This document shows positions 35,180-45,622 of a stretch of 64,000 bases of DNA, piece after piece. The notes below the pieces were generated by a model. The model saw only the letters and a program-made list of their open reading frames with translations, did no database searches and was not told the origin of the DNA. The number at the start of each line of letters is the position of its first letter. The first letter of the stretch is position 1. The position numbers were made by a program, and so were the translations under genes. The stretch lies in NCBI RefSeq assembly GCF_046630445.1, contig NC_092335.1, positions 4,321,501-4,385,500 of the forward strand, read 5' to 3'. Source of the DNA: Rutidosis leptorrhynchoides. Its lineage: Eukaryota; Streptophyta; Magnoliopsida; Asterales; Asteraceae.

Positions 35180-36027
35180 AAAAGTTAGCAAGGATATGGT
35201 TAATATAGTTTTTACAATATAAATTTCGTCCATACAACGTTAATTTTAGCAGATTTTGTTTTGCTCGCCAAATATTCATTACAACTCCGTTTAAAGTGAA
35301 TAAAATTGCTATGGATTCCTTAAGAAGTTAATTTTTCAAAAACAAATCGAAAAGTTCAGCCCATATATTAATATTCAGAGTTTTACCCTCTTTTTGTGCC
35401 GGTGGACAGATATGGAAGAATCCCGTCACCCACCCAATATATGATTTTTGATAAAATAATTCCACTTTGTCTAAAATCATGAAAAAAATACTGGAAGTCT
35501 TATTTACATATATTAACATATTTCCAAAGTCTTAGCCTCGAACTCAAAGTCTAATATAGGTTTTTAATTCCCAACCCAAAACAGCCCGCTTTTTACCGAA
35601 TGGAGATTAAACGATATATGTTAAGTTTCAAGGTGTTCTTCATATGTACAAGTTATAAGTTCTTATATTAACTTAATATAACATTATAATACATATAAAT
35701 AAGTGTTATTAGAGTTAAGTTAGAAAGATTAGATTAGTTTTTCAAACAAGTTTTGAATCAACTAAACTATGTTCTAGTTTATAAACTCTTATATAGATAG
35801 CTATAAACATATGAATTGAACAAGAGTTGAAGTAGAGTTTTTACCTCAAGTTTAGAATGTAAAGTTGCTGGAAAGAAGTAGTAGAATAAAACTTGAGAGA
35901 GTTCTTGCAAGTGTGTGTGAGAATTGGAAGTAAAATTTGGAAAATAAATGTATAAAAATGAGTTAGAAATGGTGCTTATTTATAGGCTTGAAAATTTGGG
36001 TTTTAGTGAAAATATCTAAGATAAGCT

Positions 36028-37302
36028 CATAGAACCAGATACTCAATACATCCTGGAACGGGGAAGATATACAAGGATCTTAAGAAACATTTTTGGTGGC
36101 CAGGTATGAAAGCCGATATTGCTAAATATGTAGGAGAATGTTTGACGTATTCTAAGGTCAAAGCTGAACATCAGAAACCATCAGGTCTACTACAACAACC
36201 TGAAATCCCGAAATGGAAATGGGAAAACATTACCATGGATTTCATTACTAAATTGCCAAGGACTGCAAGTGGTTATGATACTATTTGGGTAATAGTTGAT
36301 CGTCTCACCAAGTCAGCAAACTTCCTGCCAATAAGAGAAGATGACAAGATGGAAAAGTTAGCACGACTGTATTTGAAGGAAGTCGTCTCCAGATATGGAA
36401 TACCAATCTCTATTATCTCTGATAGGGATGGCAGATTTATTTCAAGATTCAGGCAGACATTACAGCAAGCATTGAGAACTCGTCTAGACATGAGTACTGC
36501 CTATCATCCACAAACTGATGGGCAGAGTGAAAGGACGATACAAACGCTTGAAGACATGCTACAAGCTTGTGTTATTGATTTCGGAAACAGTTGGGATCGA
36601 CATCTACCGTTAGCAGAATTTTCCTACAACAACAGTTACCATTCAAGCATTGAGATGGCGCCGTTTGAAGCACTTTATGGTAGAAAGTGCAGGTCTCCGA
36701 TTTGTTGGAGTGAAGTGGGCGATAGACAGATTACGGGTCCAGAGATAATACAAGAAACTACCGAGAAAATCATCCAAATTCAAGAAAGATTGAAAACCGC
36801 CCAGAGTCGACAAAAGAGCTACTCGGACAGTAAAAGAAAAGATATAGAGTTTGAAATTGGAGAAATGGTCATGCTTAAGGTTTCACTTTGGAAAGGCGTT
36901 GTTCGATTTGGTAAACGGGGGAAACTAAATCCAAGGTACATTGGACCATTCAAGATTATAGATCGTGTCGGACCAGTAGCTTACCAACTGGAGCTACCTC
37001 AACAACTCGCGGCTATACAAAACACTTTCCACGTCTCAAATTTGAAGAAATGTTTTGTTAAAGAAGATCTCACTATTCCGTTGGACGAAATCCAAATCAA
37101 TGAAAAACTTCAATTCATTGAAGAACCCGTCGAAATAATGGATCGTGAGGTTAAGAGACTTAAACAAAACAAGATACCGATTGTTAAGGTTCGATGGAAT
37201 GCTCGTAGAGGACCCAAGTTCACCTGGGAGCGTGAAGATAAGATGAAGAAGAAATACCCGCATTTATTTCCAGAAGATACGTCAACACCTCCAACTGCTT
37301 AA
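36028..37302 (+). pseudogene. Chromovirus integrase with C-terminal chromodomain (N-terminally truncated pol)
   Basis: The frame is open from about 36028 ([20 protein letters not shown], the His half of the HHCC zinc finger) to the TAA at 37300-37302; Met at 36106 is internal. The zinc finger is damaged: after Cys12 the second Cys is Tyr15 ([11 protein letters not shown]), numbering from that Met. The catalytic triad is Asp45, Asp106 and Glu142 with 35-residue spacing. The GPF-like segment ([15 protein letters not shown]) and a chromodomain (about 335-395, [20 protein letters not shown]) follow; the chromodomain would steer insertion to heterochromatin. RT and RNase H are missing upstream. 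Confidence 0.85.
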
Positions 37303-37337
37303 AATTTCGGGACGAAATTTATTTAACGGGTAGGTAC
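37302..37337 (+). other. Hairpin and 3' polypurine tract, copy c
   Basis: AAATTTCGGGACGAAATTT (37302-37320), overlapping the last base of the pol stop codon, then ATTTAACGGGTAGGTAC up to the LTR. Plus-strand DNA synthesis would be primed here. Confidence 0.8.
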
Positions 37338-40300
37338 TGTAGTGACCCAAACTTTTCCACGTTTATATATATATTAAATGAAATTATTATTTACATGATT
37401 AAGTGTTTCCAACATGTTAAGCAATCAAACTTGTTAAGACTTGATTAATTGAAATAGGTTTCATATAGACAATTGACCACCCAAGTTGACCGGTGATTCA
37501 CGAATGTTAAAACTTGTAAAAACTATACGATGACATATATATGGTTATATATATAGTTAACATGATTTTATTATAAGTATGTATCTCATTAGGTATTTTA
37601 ACAATGATTTATATACATAAAAATGAGACTATTAATTTAATAAACTTGAAAACAATATATATAACGATTATCGTTATAACAACGTCTTACTAGGTACATA
37701 TGAATCATATTAAGATATTGATACACTTGGTTAATTATATTAAATGATAATTAAATATATTATTAAGTGTATTAACAATGAAATACATATGTAAAAATAA
37801 GACTACTAACTTAATGATTTCGAAACGAGACATATATGTAACGATTATCATTGTAACGACATTTAACTGTATATATATATCATGCTAAGATATATTATAT
37901 ATCATAATATCATGATAATATAACAATTTAACATCTCATTTGTTATAATAAACAATGGGTTAACAACATTCAACAAGATCGTTAACCTAAAGGTTTCAAA
38001 ACAACATTTACATGTAACGACTAACAATGACTTAACGACTCAGTTAAAATGTATATACATGTAGTGTTTTAATATGTATTCATACACTTTTGAAAGATTT
38101 CAAGACACTTATCAAAATACTTCTACTTAACAAAAATGCTTACAATTACATCCTCGTTCAGTTTCATCAACAATTCTACTCGTATGCAACCGTATTCGTA
38201 CTCGTACAATACACAGCTTTTAGATGTATGTACTATTGGTATATACACTCCAATGATCAGCTATTAGCAGCCCATATGAGTCACCTAACACATGTGGGAA
38301 CCATCATTTGGCAACTAGCATGAAATATCTCATAAAATTACAAAAATATGAGTAATCATTCATGACTTATTTACATGAAAACAAAATTACATATCCTTTA
38401 TATCTAATCCATACACCAACGACCAAAAACACCTACAAACACTTCATTCTTCAATTTTCTTCATCTAATTGATCTCTCTCAAGTTCTATCTTCAAGTTCT
38501 AAGTGTTCTTCATAAATTCAAAAAGTTCTAGTTTCATAAAATCAAGAATACTTCCAAGATTGCAAGTTTACTTCCAAGTTTTCTAAATCCATTCCAAGTA
38601 ATCATCCAAGATCAAGAAACCTTTGTTACTTACAGTAGGTTATCTTTCTAATACAAGGTAATAATTATATTCAAACTTTAATTCAATTTCTATAACTATA
38701 ACAATCTTATTTCGAGTGGAAATCTTACTTGAAATTGTTTTAGTGTCATGATTCTGCTTCAAGAACTTTCAAGTCATCCAAGGATCCTTTGAAGCTAGAT
38801 CTATTTTTCTCATTTCCAGAAGGTTTATCCAAGGAACTTGAGGTAGTAATGATGTTCATAACATCATTCAATTCATACATATAAAGCTATCTTATTCGAA
38901 GGTTTAAACTTGTAATCACTAGAACATAGTTTAGTTAATTCTAAACTTGTTCGCAAATAAAAGTTAATCCTTCTAACTTGACTTTTAAAATCAACTAAAC
39001 ACATGTTCTATATCTATATGATATGCTAACTTAATGATTTAAAACCTGGAAACACAAAAAACACCGTAAAAATCGGATTTACGCCGTCGTAGTAACACCG
39101 CGGGCTGTTTTGGGTTAGTTAATTAAAAAGTATGATAAACTTTGATTTAAAAGTTGTTATTCTGGGAAAATGATTTTTATTATGAACATGAAACTATATC
39201 CAAAAATTATGGTTAAACTCAAAGTGGAAGTATGTTTTCTAAAATGGTTATCTAGACGTCGTTCTTTCGACTTAAATGACTACCTTTACAAAAACTACTT
39301 GTAACTTATTTTTCCGACTATAAACCTATAATTTTTCTGTTTAGATTCATAAAATAGAGTTCAATATGAAACCATAGCAATTTGATTCACTCAAAACGGA
39401 TTTAAAATGAAGAAGTTATGGGTAAAACAAGATTGGATAATTTTTCTCATTTTAGCTACGTGAAAATTGGTAACAAATCTATTCTAACCATAACTTAATC
39501 AACTTGTATTGTATATTATGTAATCTTGAGATACCATAGACACGTATACAATGTTTCGACCTATCATGTCGACACATCTATATATATTTCGGAACAACCA
39601 TAGACACTCTATATGTGAATGTTGGAGTTAGCTATACAGGGTTGAGGTTGATTCCAAAATATATATAGTTTGAGTTGTGACCAATACTGAGATACGTATA
39701 CACTGGGTCATGGATTGATTCAAGATAATATTTATCGATTTATTTCTGTACATCTAACTGTGGACAACTAGTTGTAGGTTACTAACGAGGACAGCTGACT
39801 TAATAAACTTAAAACATCAAAATATATTAAAAGTGTTGTAAATATATTTTGAACATACTTTGATATATATGTATATATTGTTATAGGTTCGTGAATCAAC
39901 CAGTGGCCAAGTCTTACTTTCCGACGAAGTAAAAATCTGTGAAAGTGAGTTATAGTCCCATTTTTAAAATCTAATATTTTTGGGATGAGAATACATGCAG
40001 GTTTTATAAATGATTTACAAAATAGACACAAGTACGTGAAACTACATTATATGGTTGAATTATTGAAATCGAATATGCCCCTTTTTATTAAGTCTGGTAA
40101 TCTAAGAATTAGGCAACAGACACCCTAATTGACGCGAATCCTAAAGATAGATCTATTGGGCCTAACAAACCCCATCCAAAGTACCAGATGCTTTAGTACT
40201 TCGAAATTTATATCATATCCGAAGGGTGTCCCGGAATGATGGGGATATTCTTATATATGCATCTTGTTAATGTCGGTTACTAGGTGTTCACCATATGAAT

Positions 40301-40778
40301 GATTTTTATCTCTATGTATGGGATGTGTATTGAAATATGAAATCTTGTGGTCTATTGTTACGATTTGATATATATAGGTTAAACCTATAACTCACCAACA
40401 TTTTTGTTGACGTTTAAAGCATGTTTATTCTCAGGTGAATACTAAGAGCTTCCGCTGTTGCATACTAAAATAAGGACAATATTTGGAGTCCATGTTTGTA
40501 TGATATTGTGTAAAAACTGCATTCAAGAAACTGATTTCGATGTAACATATTTGTATTGTAATCCATTATGTAATGGTCGTGTGTAAACAGGATATTTTAG
40601 ATTATCATTATTTGATAATCTACGTAAAGCTTTTTAAACCTTTATTTATGAAATAAAGGTTATGGTTTATTTTAAAAATAAATGCAGTCTTTGAAAAACG
40701 TCTCATATAGAGGTCAAAACCTCGCAACGAAATCAATTAATATGGAACGTTTTTAATCAATAAGAACGGGACATTTCA
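37338..40778 (+). repeat. LTR of chromovirus copy c
   Basis: A 3.44 kb LTR starting TGTAGTGACCC and ending GGGACATTTCA, so its termini form an imperfect inverted repeat longer than TG/CA. About 38400-38660 looks like a leader/transcription-start region (CT-rich, TCTTCAAGTTCTA repeats); an AATAAAGG signal is at about 40650. The last 596 bp (from 40183) lie inside the duplicated block and recur at 42109-42704. Confidence 0.78.
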
Positions 40779-40780
40779 GT

Positions 40781-40792
40781 TGGTATCCGAGC
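40781..40792 (+). other. Primer binding site, tRNA-iMet type (copy c)
   Basis: TGGTATCCGAGC, one mismatch from the consensus; a duplicate lies at about 42707-42718. Confidence 0.8.
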
Positions 40793-40987
40793 GTTGGTCT
40801 TAGAGAACCAGAAAATTTGCATTAGTGTGTCTTATCGAGTTTGTTAGGATGCATTAGTGAGTCTGGACTTCGACCGTGTTTTCTTTAAAAATGATTGCTT
40901 AATATTTTTGTTGGAAACTATATATTATTAACATGTATATATTATGTGATATATTAATCTCTTAACATGTTTGATATTGTGTAATAG

Positions 40988-41547
40988 ATGTCTACCTCTA
41001 GCACAAATCCCATTGACTCACCTAATAATAACGAAGAGTCGAATATATATTGGACTGATTCACAAGTTCCCGAAGAAGAACCGGAAAAAGAATCAGAACC
41101 GGAAGAAGAATCAGAACCGGAAGAGGAGGAACCGGAGGAGGAAATAGAACCGGTGGGGGAAATAATAAAACGGTTAAGTAAAAGAAAATCCTCAACCAAC
41201 GACCAAGGTTAATTATGGTCAATGGTGTTTCCGCCAAGGAAGCAAAATATTGGGAGGATTACCAATTCTCCGATGAATCAGATTCCGATGAGAATTCCGA
41301 TGATGTTATAGAAATTACCCCAACTGAATTTAAAAAGGCAAAAGAAAATAATAAGGGAAAGGGCATAAAAATAGAGAAATCCAATTCCAACCCCGATGAA
41401 CTTTATATGTATCGTCAACCCCCGAAGCCCTTAAGTTGTAACAATGACCCGGGAACCTCTAAACCACCAGGTTTTTCTAAACCGTTGTGGAAAATGACAG
41501 CTCGTATTAGGGGAACATCATATATCCCTAGAAACTTGGCAAAATGA
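40988..41547 (+). pseudogene. Acidic accessory ORF, duplicate 1 (one-base deletion)
   Basis: The same protein as at 42914-43474, split at about 41198-41212 where unit 1 has AACGACC and unit 2 has AACCGACC. The remaining 41215-41547 continues in the original reading (MVNGVSAKEAKYWEDYQFSD). The single missing C is the only break. Confidence 0.8.
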
Positions 41548-41669
41548 ACCAAAACCGAAGAAGAAGAAACGAGCGAGTCGGAATAAGATAGTTGTATTCG
41601 TGTGGTGTAATATATGTAATATAGTGTGCTTATGCTTTATGATATATGTAAAAATTGCTTTTATTAATA

Positions 41670-41709
41670 AGTTTTTTTTTTATGAATCTAACTCTTGTCT
41701 ATTTTACAG
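41670..41709 (+). other. Probable 3' splice site before the F-box-like ORF (duplicate 1)
   Basis: A T9 run, a branch-point-like TCTAACT, then TCTATTTTACAG ending at 41709, 14 bp before the ATG at 41724. It is repeated in duplicate 2, ending at 43636. This is a good match to a plant acceptor site and suggests that the ORF's leader was or is spliced. Confidence 0.5.
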
Positions 41710-41723
41710 TATAAAAACACAAA

Positions 41724-42086
41724 ATGGATAGACAACCCAATATTTTAAGAGACCAACCCGGAGACATGATTGATGAAATCTTGTCTAGAGTCGGTCAGAA
41801 TTCTCCGACACAACTATTTACGGCGAAATCAGTTTGTAAGACATTCGAAGAACGTTCCAAGAATGTCTTGGTTTATAAGAGACTTTCGTTTGAAAGATGG
41901 GGGATATCACATTGGGAAACCCATAAGTTACGATGTGTTTACTTTGACGGATATATTGCGGGGAACCCAAATGCTATTTTACGCAACGGGTTAAGAAATT
42001 ATTTTGACTCAATGTATCCGAATATAGGACTTCATGATTTAGAAAAAGCGGCTAACATGCAACATAAAGAAGCGTGCTATGCTTAA
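41724..42086 (+). CDS. F-box-like ORF, duplicate 1 (captured host gene fragment)
   Basis: A 120-codon ORF almost identical to duplicate 2 at 43651-44013; see that entry for domains. It differs at NSPTQLF (here) against NSSAQIF, three amino-acid changes within six residues. It ends at the same TAA after HKEACYA. It lies 177 bp after the acidic ORF and before the duplication junction. Confidence 0.6.
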   Translation: MDRQPNILRDQPGDMIDEILSRVGQNSPTQLFTAKSVCKTFEERSKNVLVYKRLSFERWGISHWETHKLRCVYFDGYIAGNPNAILRNGLRNYFDSMYPNIGLHDLEKAANMQHKEACYA

Positions 42087-42913
42087 GGGTTAGTAATGTT
42101 CGCTTCTCACCAGATGCTTTAGTACTTCGAAATTTATATCATATCCGAAGGGTGTCCCGGAATGATGGGGATATTCTTATATATGCATCTTGTTAATGTC
42201 GGTTACTAGGTGTTCACCATATGAATGATTTTTATCTCTATGTATGGGATGTGTATTGAAATATGAAATCTTTTGGTCTATTGTTACGATTTGATATATA
42301 TAGGTTAAACCTATAACTCACCAACATTTTTGTTGACGTTTAAAGCATGTTTATTCTCAGGTGAATACTAAGAGCTTCCGCTGTTGCATACTAAAATAAG
42401 GACAATATTTGGAGTCCATGTTTGTATGATATTGTGTAAAAACTGCATTCAAGAAACTGATTTCGATGTAACATATTTGTATTGTAATCCATTATGTAAT
42501 GGTCGTGTGTAAACAGGATATTTTAGATTATCATTATTTGATAATCTACGTAAAGCTTTTTAAACCTTTATTTATGAAATAAAGGTTATGGTTTATTTTA
42601 AAAATAAATGCAGTCTTTGAAAAACGTCTCATATAGAGGTCAAAACCTCGCAACGAAATCAGTTAATATGGAACGTTTTTAATCAATAAGAACGGGACAT
42701 TTCAGTTGGTATCCGAGCGTTGGTCTTAGAGAACCAGAAAATTTGCATTAGTGTGTCTTATCGAGTTTGTTAGGATGCATTAGTGAGTCTGGACTTCGAC
42801 CGTGTTTTCTTTAAAAATGATTGCTTAACATTTTTGTTGGAAACTATATATTATTAACATGTATATATTATGTGATATATTAATCTCTTAACATGTTTGA
42901 TATTGTGTAATAG

Positions 42914-43474
42914 ATGTCTACCTCTAGCACAAATCCCATTGACTCACCTAATAATAACGAAGAGTCGAATATATATTGGACTGATTCACAAGTTCCCGAA
43001 GAAGAACCGGAAAAAGAATCAGAACCGGAAGAAGAATCAGAACCGGAAGAGGAGGAACCGGAGGAGGAAATAGAACCGGTGGGGGAAATAATAAAACGGT
43101 TAAGTAAAAGAAAATCCTCAACCAACCGACCAAGGTTAATTATGGTCAATGGTGTTTCCGCCAAGGAAGCAAAATATTGGGAGGATTACCAATTCTCCGA
43201 TGAATCAGATTCCGATGAGAATTCCGATGATGTTATAGAAATTACCCCAACTGAATTTAAAAAGGCAAAAGAAAATAATAAGGGAAAGGGCATAAAAATA
43301 GAGAAATCCAATTCCAACCCCGATGAACTTTATATGTATCGTCAACCCCCGAAGCCCTTAAGTTGTAACAATGACCCGGGAACCTCTAAACCACCAGGTT
43401 TTTCTAAACCGTTGTGGAAAATGACAGCTCGTATTAGGGGAACATCATATATCCCTAGAAACTTGGCAAAATGA
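42914..43474 (+). CDS. Acidic accessory ORF, duplicate 2 (intact, 186 codons)
   Basis: Starts MSTSSTNPIDSPNNNEES about 200 bp after the primer site copy. Residues about 28-54 are a Glu/Pro-rich acidic tract, followed by a short basic patch (KRLSKRKSSTNRPRL), a second acidic stretch (SDESDSDENSDDVIEI) and a Pro/Gly-rich basic tail ending RIRGTSYIPRNLAK. No known domain is recognised and most of it looks disordered. Acidic-basic patterning suggests binding to nucleic acid or histones, but that is a guess. It precedes the F-box-like ORF by 176 bp, with a splice-acceptor-like site between them. Confidence 0.55.
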   Translation: MSTSSTNPIDSPNNNEESNIYWTDSQVPEEEPEKESEPEEESEPEEEEPEEEIEPVGEIIKRLSKRKSSTNRPRLIMVNGVSAKEAKYWEDYQFSDESDSDENSDDVIEITPTEFKKAKENNKGKGIKIEKSNSNPDELYMYRQPPKPLSCNNDPGTSKPPGFSKPLWKMTARIRGTSYIPRNLAK

Positions 43475-43650
43475 ACCAAAACCGAAGAAGAAGAAACGAG
43501 CGAGTCGGAATAAGATAGTTGTATTCGTGTGGTGTAATATATGTAATATAGTGTGCTTATGCTTTATGATATATGTAAAAATTGCTTTTATTAATAAGTT
43601 TTTTTTTTATGAATCTAACTCTTGTCTATTTTACAGTATAAAAACACAAA

Positions 43651-44013
43651 ATGGATAGACAACCCAATATTTTAAGAGACCAACCCGGAGACATGATTGA
43701 TGAAATCTTGTCTAGAGTCGGTCAGAATTCTTCGGCACAAATATTTACGGCGAAATCAGTTTGTAAGACATTCGAAGAACGTTCCAAGAATGTCTTGGTT
43801 TATAAGAGACTTTCGTTTGAAAGATGGGGGATATCACATTGGGAAACCCATAAGTTACGATGTGTTTACTTTGACGGATATATTGCGGGGAACCCAAATG
43901 CTATTTTACGCAACGGGTTAAGAAATTATTTTGACTCAATGTATCCGAATATAGGACTTCATGATTTAGAAAAAGCGGCTAACATGCAACATAAAGAAGC
44001 ATGCTATGCTTAA
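43651..44013 (+). CDS. F-box / At2g35280-like protein fragment, duplicate 2
   Basis: A 120-codon ORF. Residues about 13-45 (MIDEILSRVGQNSSAQIFTA, then KSVCKTFEE) fit the F-box helix pattern, which binds SKP1 in SCF ubiquitin ligases. Residues about 80-120 (GNPNAILRNGLRNYFD, GLHDLEKAANMQHKEACYA) resemble the TPR/Sel1-like domain of plant F-box proteins such as At2g35280 and At1g67623. The ORF stops at TAA, but the same frame continues with GLVMFASHQSEKKNIGLQLL before another stop near 44090, so the captured gene was longer and a nonsense change shortened both duplicates. It lies between primer site and gag of a retrotransposon, which is not a normal place for a host gene. Confidence 0.62.
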   Translation: MDRQPNILRDQPGDMIDEILSRVGQNSSAQIFTAKSVCKTFEERSKNVLVYKRLSFERWGISHWETHKLRCVYFDGYIAGNPNAILRNGLRNYFDSMYPNIGLHDLEKAANMQHKEACYA

Positions 44014-44035
44014 GGGTTAGTAATGTTCGCTTCTC

Positions 44036-44674
44036 ACCAAAGTGAGAAAAAGAACATCGGGCTACAACTATTAAACGAAACGTTCCACAAGTGACGGAGT
44101 CGGTAATTGGGGTAAGAAATGAGGTTTTTAGGTTATTATGAGACTGTTGGTCATTACGTAACCCTCGTCCCTTTGACGACGTTACAACACGCTGTCTTAT
44201 CAACGGCCATAACGGTTATATTCCACAAGACCAAGGATGGGAAGTAGTCCTAGTAAAACCAGAATGCATGACTTGTTTCTGGACGTATGAATTATGTGTC
44301 TTTATTGCCTTTGCTGAATGACTTGTGTACTAGCTAGAATTATCTTCACAACTATCTTGTATCAAAGTTATTGTGTGCTATATTTCATGCTTTATGTAAA
44401 ATAAGCGGTATTGTAAGTTTGTAAAATATTGTATAAAAGTTTGAACGCGAAATATTATTATAATCAGTTTTTCATATAGAATTGTAGTAGTTGAATTGTA
44501 TATTAGCTACTAAGTATGAACTTAACAGGTAGGTACTACCCGAATTTAAACTTATAAAACGCTAATATGAAGAAAAAGCTTTTATAAATGAGTTCATATT
44601 ATGCTACGAAATACTATTAACTACTCTTAATATTCTGTATGATTAACTTGTTCCATTTGACTATTTTGAAGGAA
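44036..44674 (+). other. Leader between the F-box-like ORF and gag, copy c
   Basis: No clear gene. The first 55 bp extend the F-box-like frame after its stop. 44522-44536 (TTAACAGGTAGGTACT) is a polypurine-tract-like word 140 bp before gag, matching the internal motif of copies a, b and d. Confidence 0.6.
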
Positions 44675-45508
44675 ATGGCACCGACTACTCGACACACCGT
44701 GAATATGAATGAAGAGGAATTCCGTACTTTTCTAGCTTCAAACATAGCCGCAGTAAAGGCTACGCTACATACCAACAATAACCTTGGATCTAGCAGTACA
44801 GGAAATCGTGTAGGATGCACCTACAAAGAATTCACTGCCTGCAAACCTTTAGAATTTGATGGAACCGAAGGACCGATCGGATTGAAACGGTGGACCGAGA
44901 AGGTCGAATCGGTGTTTGCCATAAGTAAGTGTACTGAAGAGGACAAAGTGAAGTACGCTACGCATACCTTCACAGGTTCTGCGTTAACATGGTGGAATAC
45001 CTATCTAGAGCAAGTGGGACAAGATGATGTGTACGCACTACCGTGGTCAGCATTCAAGCACTTGATGAACGAGAAGTACCGTCCCAGATTCGAGATCAAT
45101 AAGCTCAAGACAGAACTTAGAGGGTTACGAACCCAAGGATTTGATATTACCACGTATGAAAGACGATTCACAGAATTGTGCCTATTGTGTCCGGGAGCGT
45201 TCGAAGATGAGGAAGAGAAGATCGACGCATTTGTGAAAGGATTACCGGAAAGAATCCAAGAAGATATAAGTTCACACAAGCCCGCCTCCATACAACAGGC
45301 ATGTAGAATGGCTCACAAACTAGTGAACCAGATTGAGGAAAGAATTAAAGAACAGACGGCTGAAGAGGCCAATGTGAAGCAAGTCAAAAGAAAGTGGGAG
45401 GAAAACGGTGATAAGAATCACCAATACAACAACAACAACAATTACAATAATAATCGCAACAATTATCCCAACAATCGCAACATCAATCGCAACTACAACA
45501 AATGGCCC

Positions 45509-45563
<55 letters not shown>

Positions 45564-45571
45564 GCAGCAGC

Positions 45572-45622
<51 letters not shown>

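Larger units (their letters stand above)
24559..36027 (-). mobile_element. ACGACCCG-family non-autonomous LTR element, copy b (unlike LTRs)
   Basis: On the minus strand: a 5' LTR at 33776-36027 (truncated), an initiator-Met-type primer site (33762-33773), a 4.25 kb internal region without pol, a polypurine tract (29509-29522) and a 3' LTR at 24559-29508. The internal region is collinear with copy d (53243-57591). The left LTR is of the long, AAT-rich subtype of copies a and e, while the right LTR is of the subtype of copy d, so the pair cannot come from one normal integration event. Confidence 0.75.
33776..36027 (-). repeat. 5' LTR of copy b (copy d subtype, truncated)
   Basis: The plus strand starts TGAAATGACCCG and follows LTR d (for example CACTACACTGTACC-like and CGATAGATCTATCAA segments). 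It has a block of 36-38 bp direct repeats (34872-35017), a TA array (35090-35176) and ends at about 36027, where chromovirus integrase sequence of the opposite orientation begins. Roughly the last 700 bp expected from LTR d are absent. Confidence 0.72.
40183..44035 (+). repeat. 1.93 kb tandem duplication (LTR end, primer site and two ORFs)
   Basis: Unit 1 is 40183-42108 (1926 bp) and unit 2 is 42109-44035 (1927 bp). They differ by only about ten substitutions and one base indel by eye. The junction at 42109-42112 is ACCA, also present at both parental breakpoints (40183 and 44036), a 4-bp microhomology. It places a second LTR end and primer site inside the element. Confidence 0.92.

Noticed and set aside
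40988..41237. Ser/Gly-rich and Pro/Leu-rich minus-strand ORFs
   Set aside because: They are shadows of the acidic repeat of the accessory ORF; likewise at 42880-43164.
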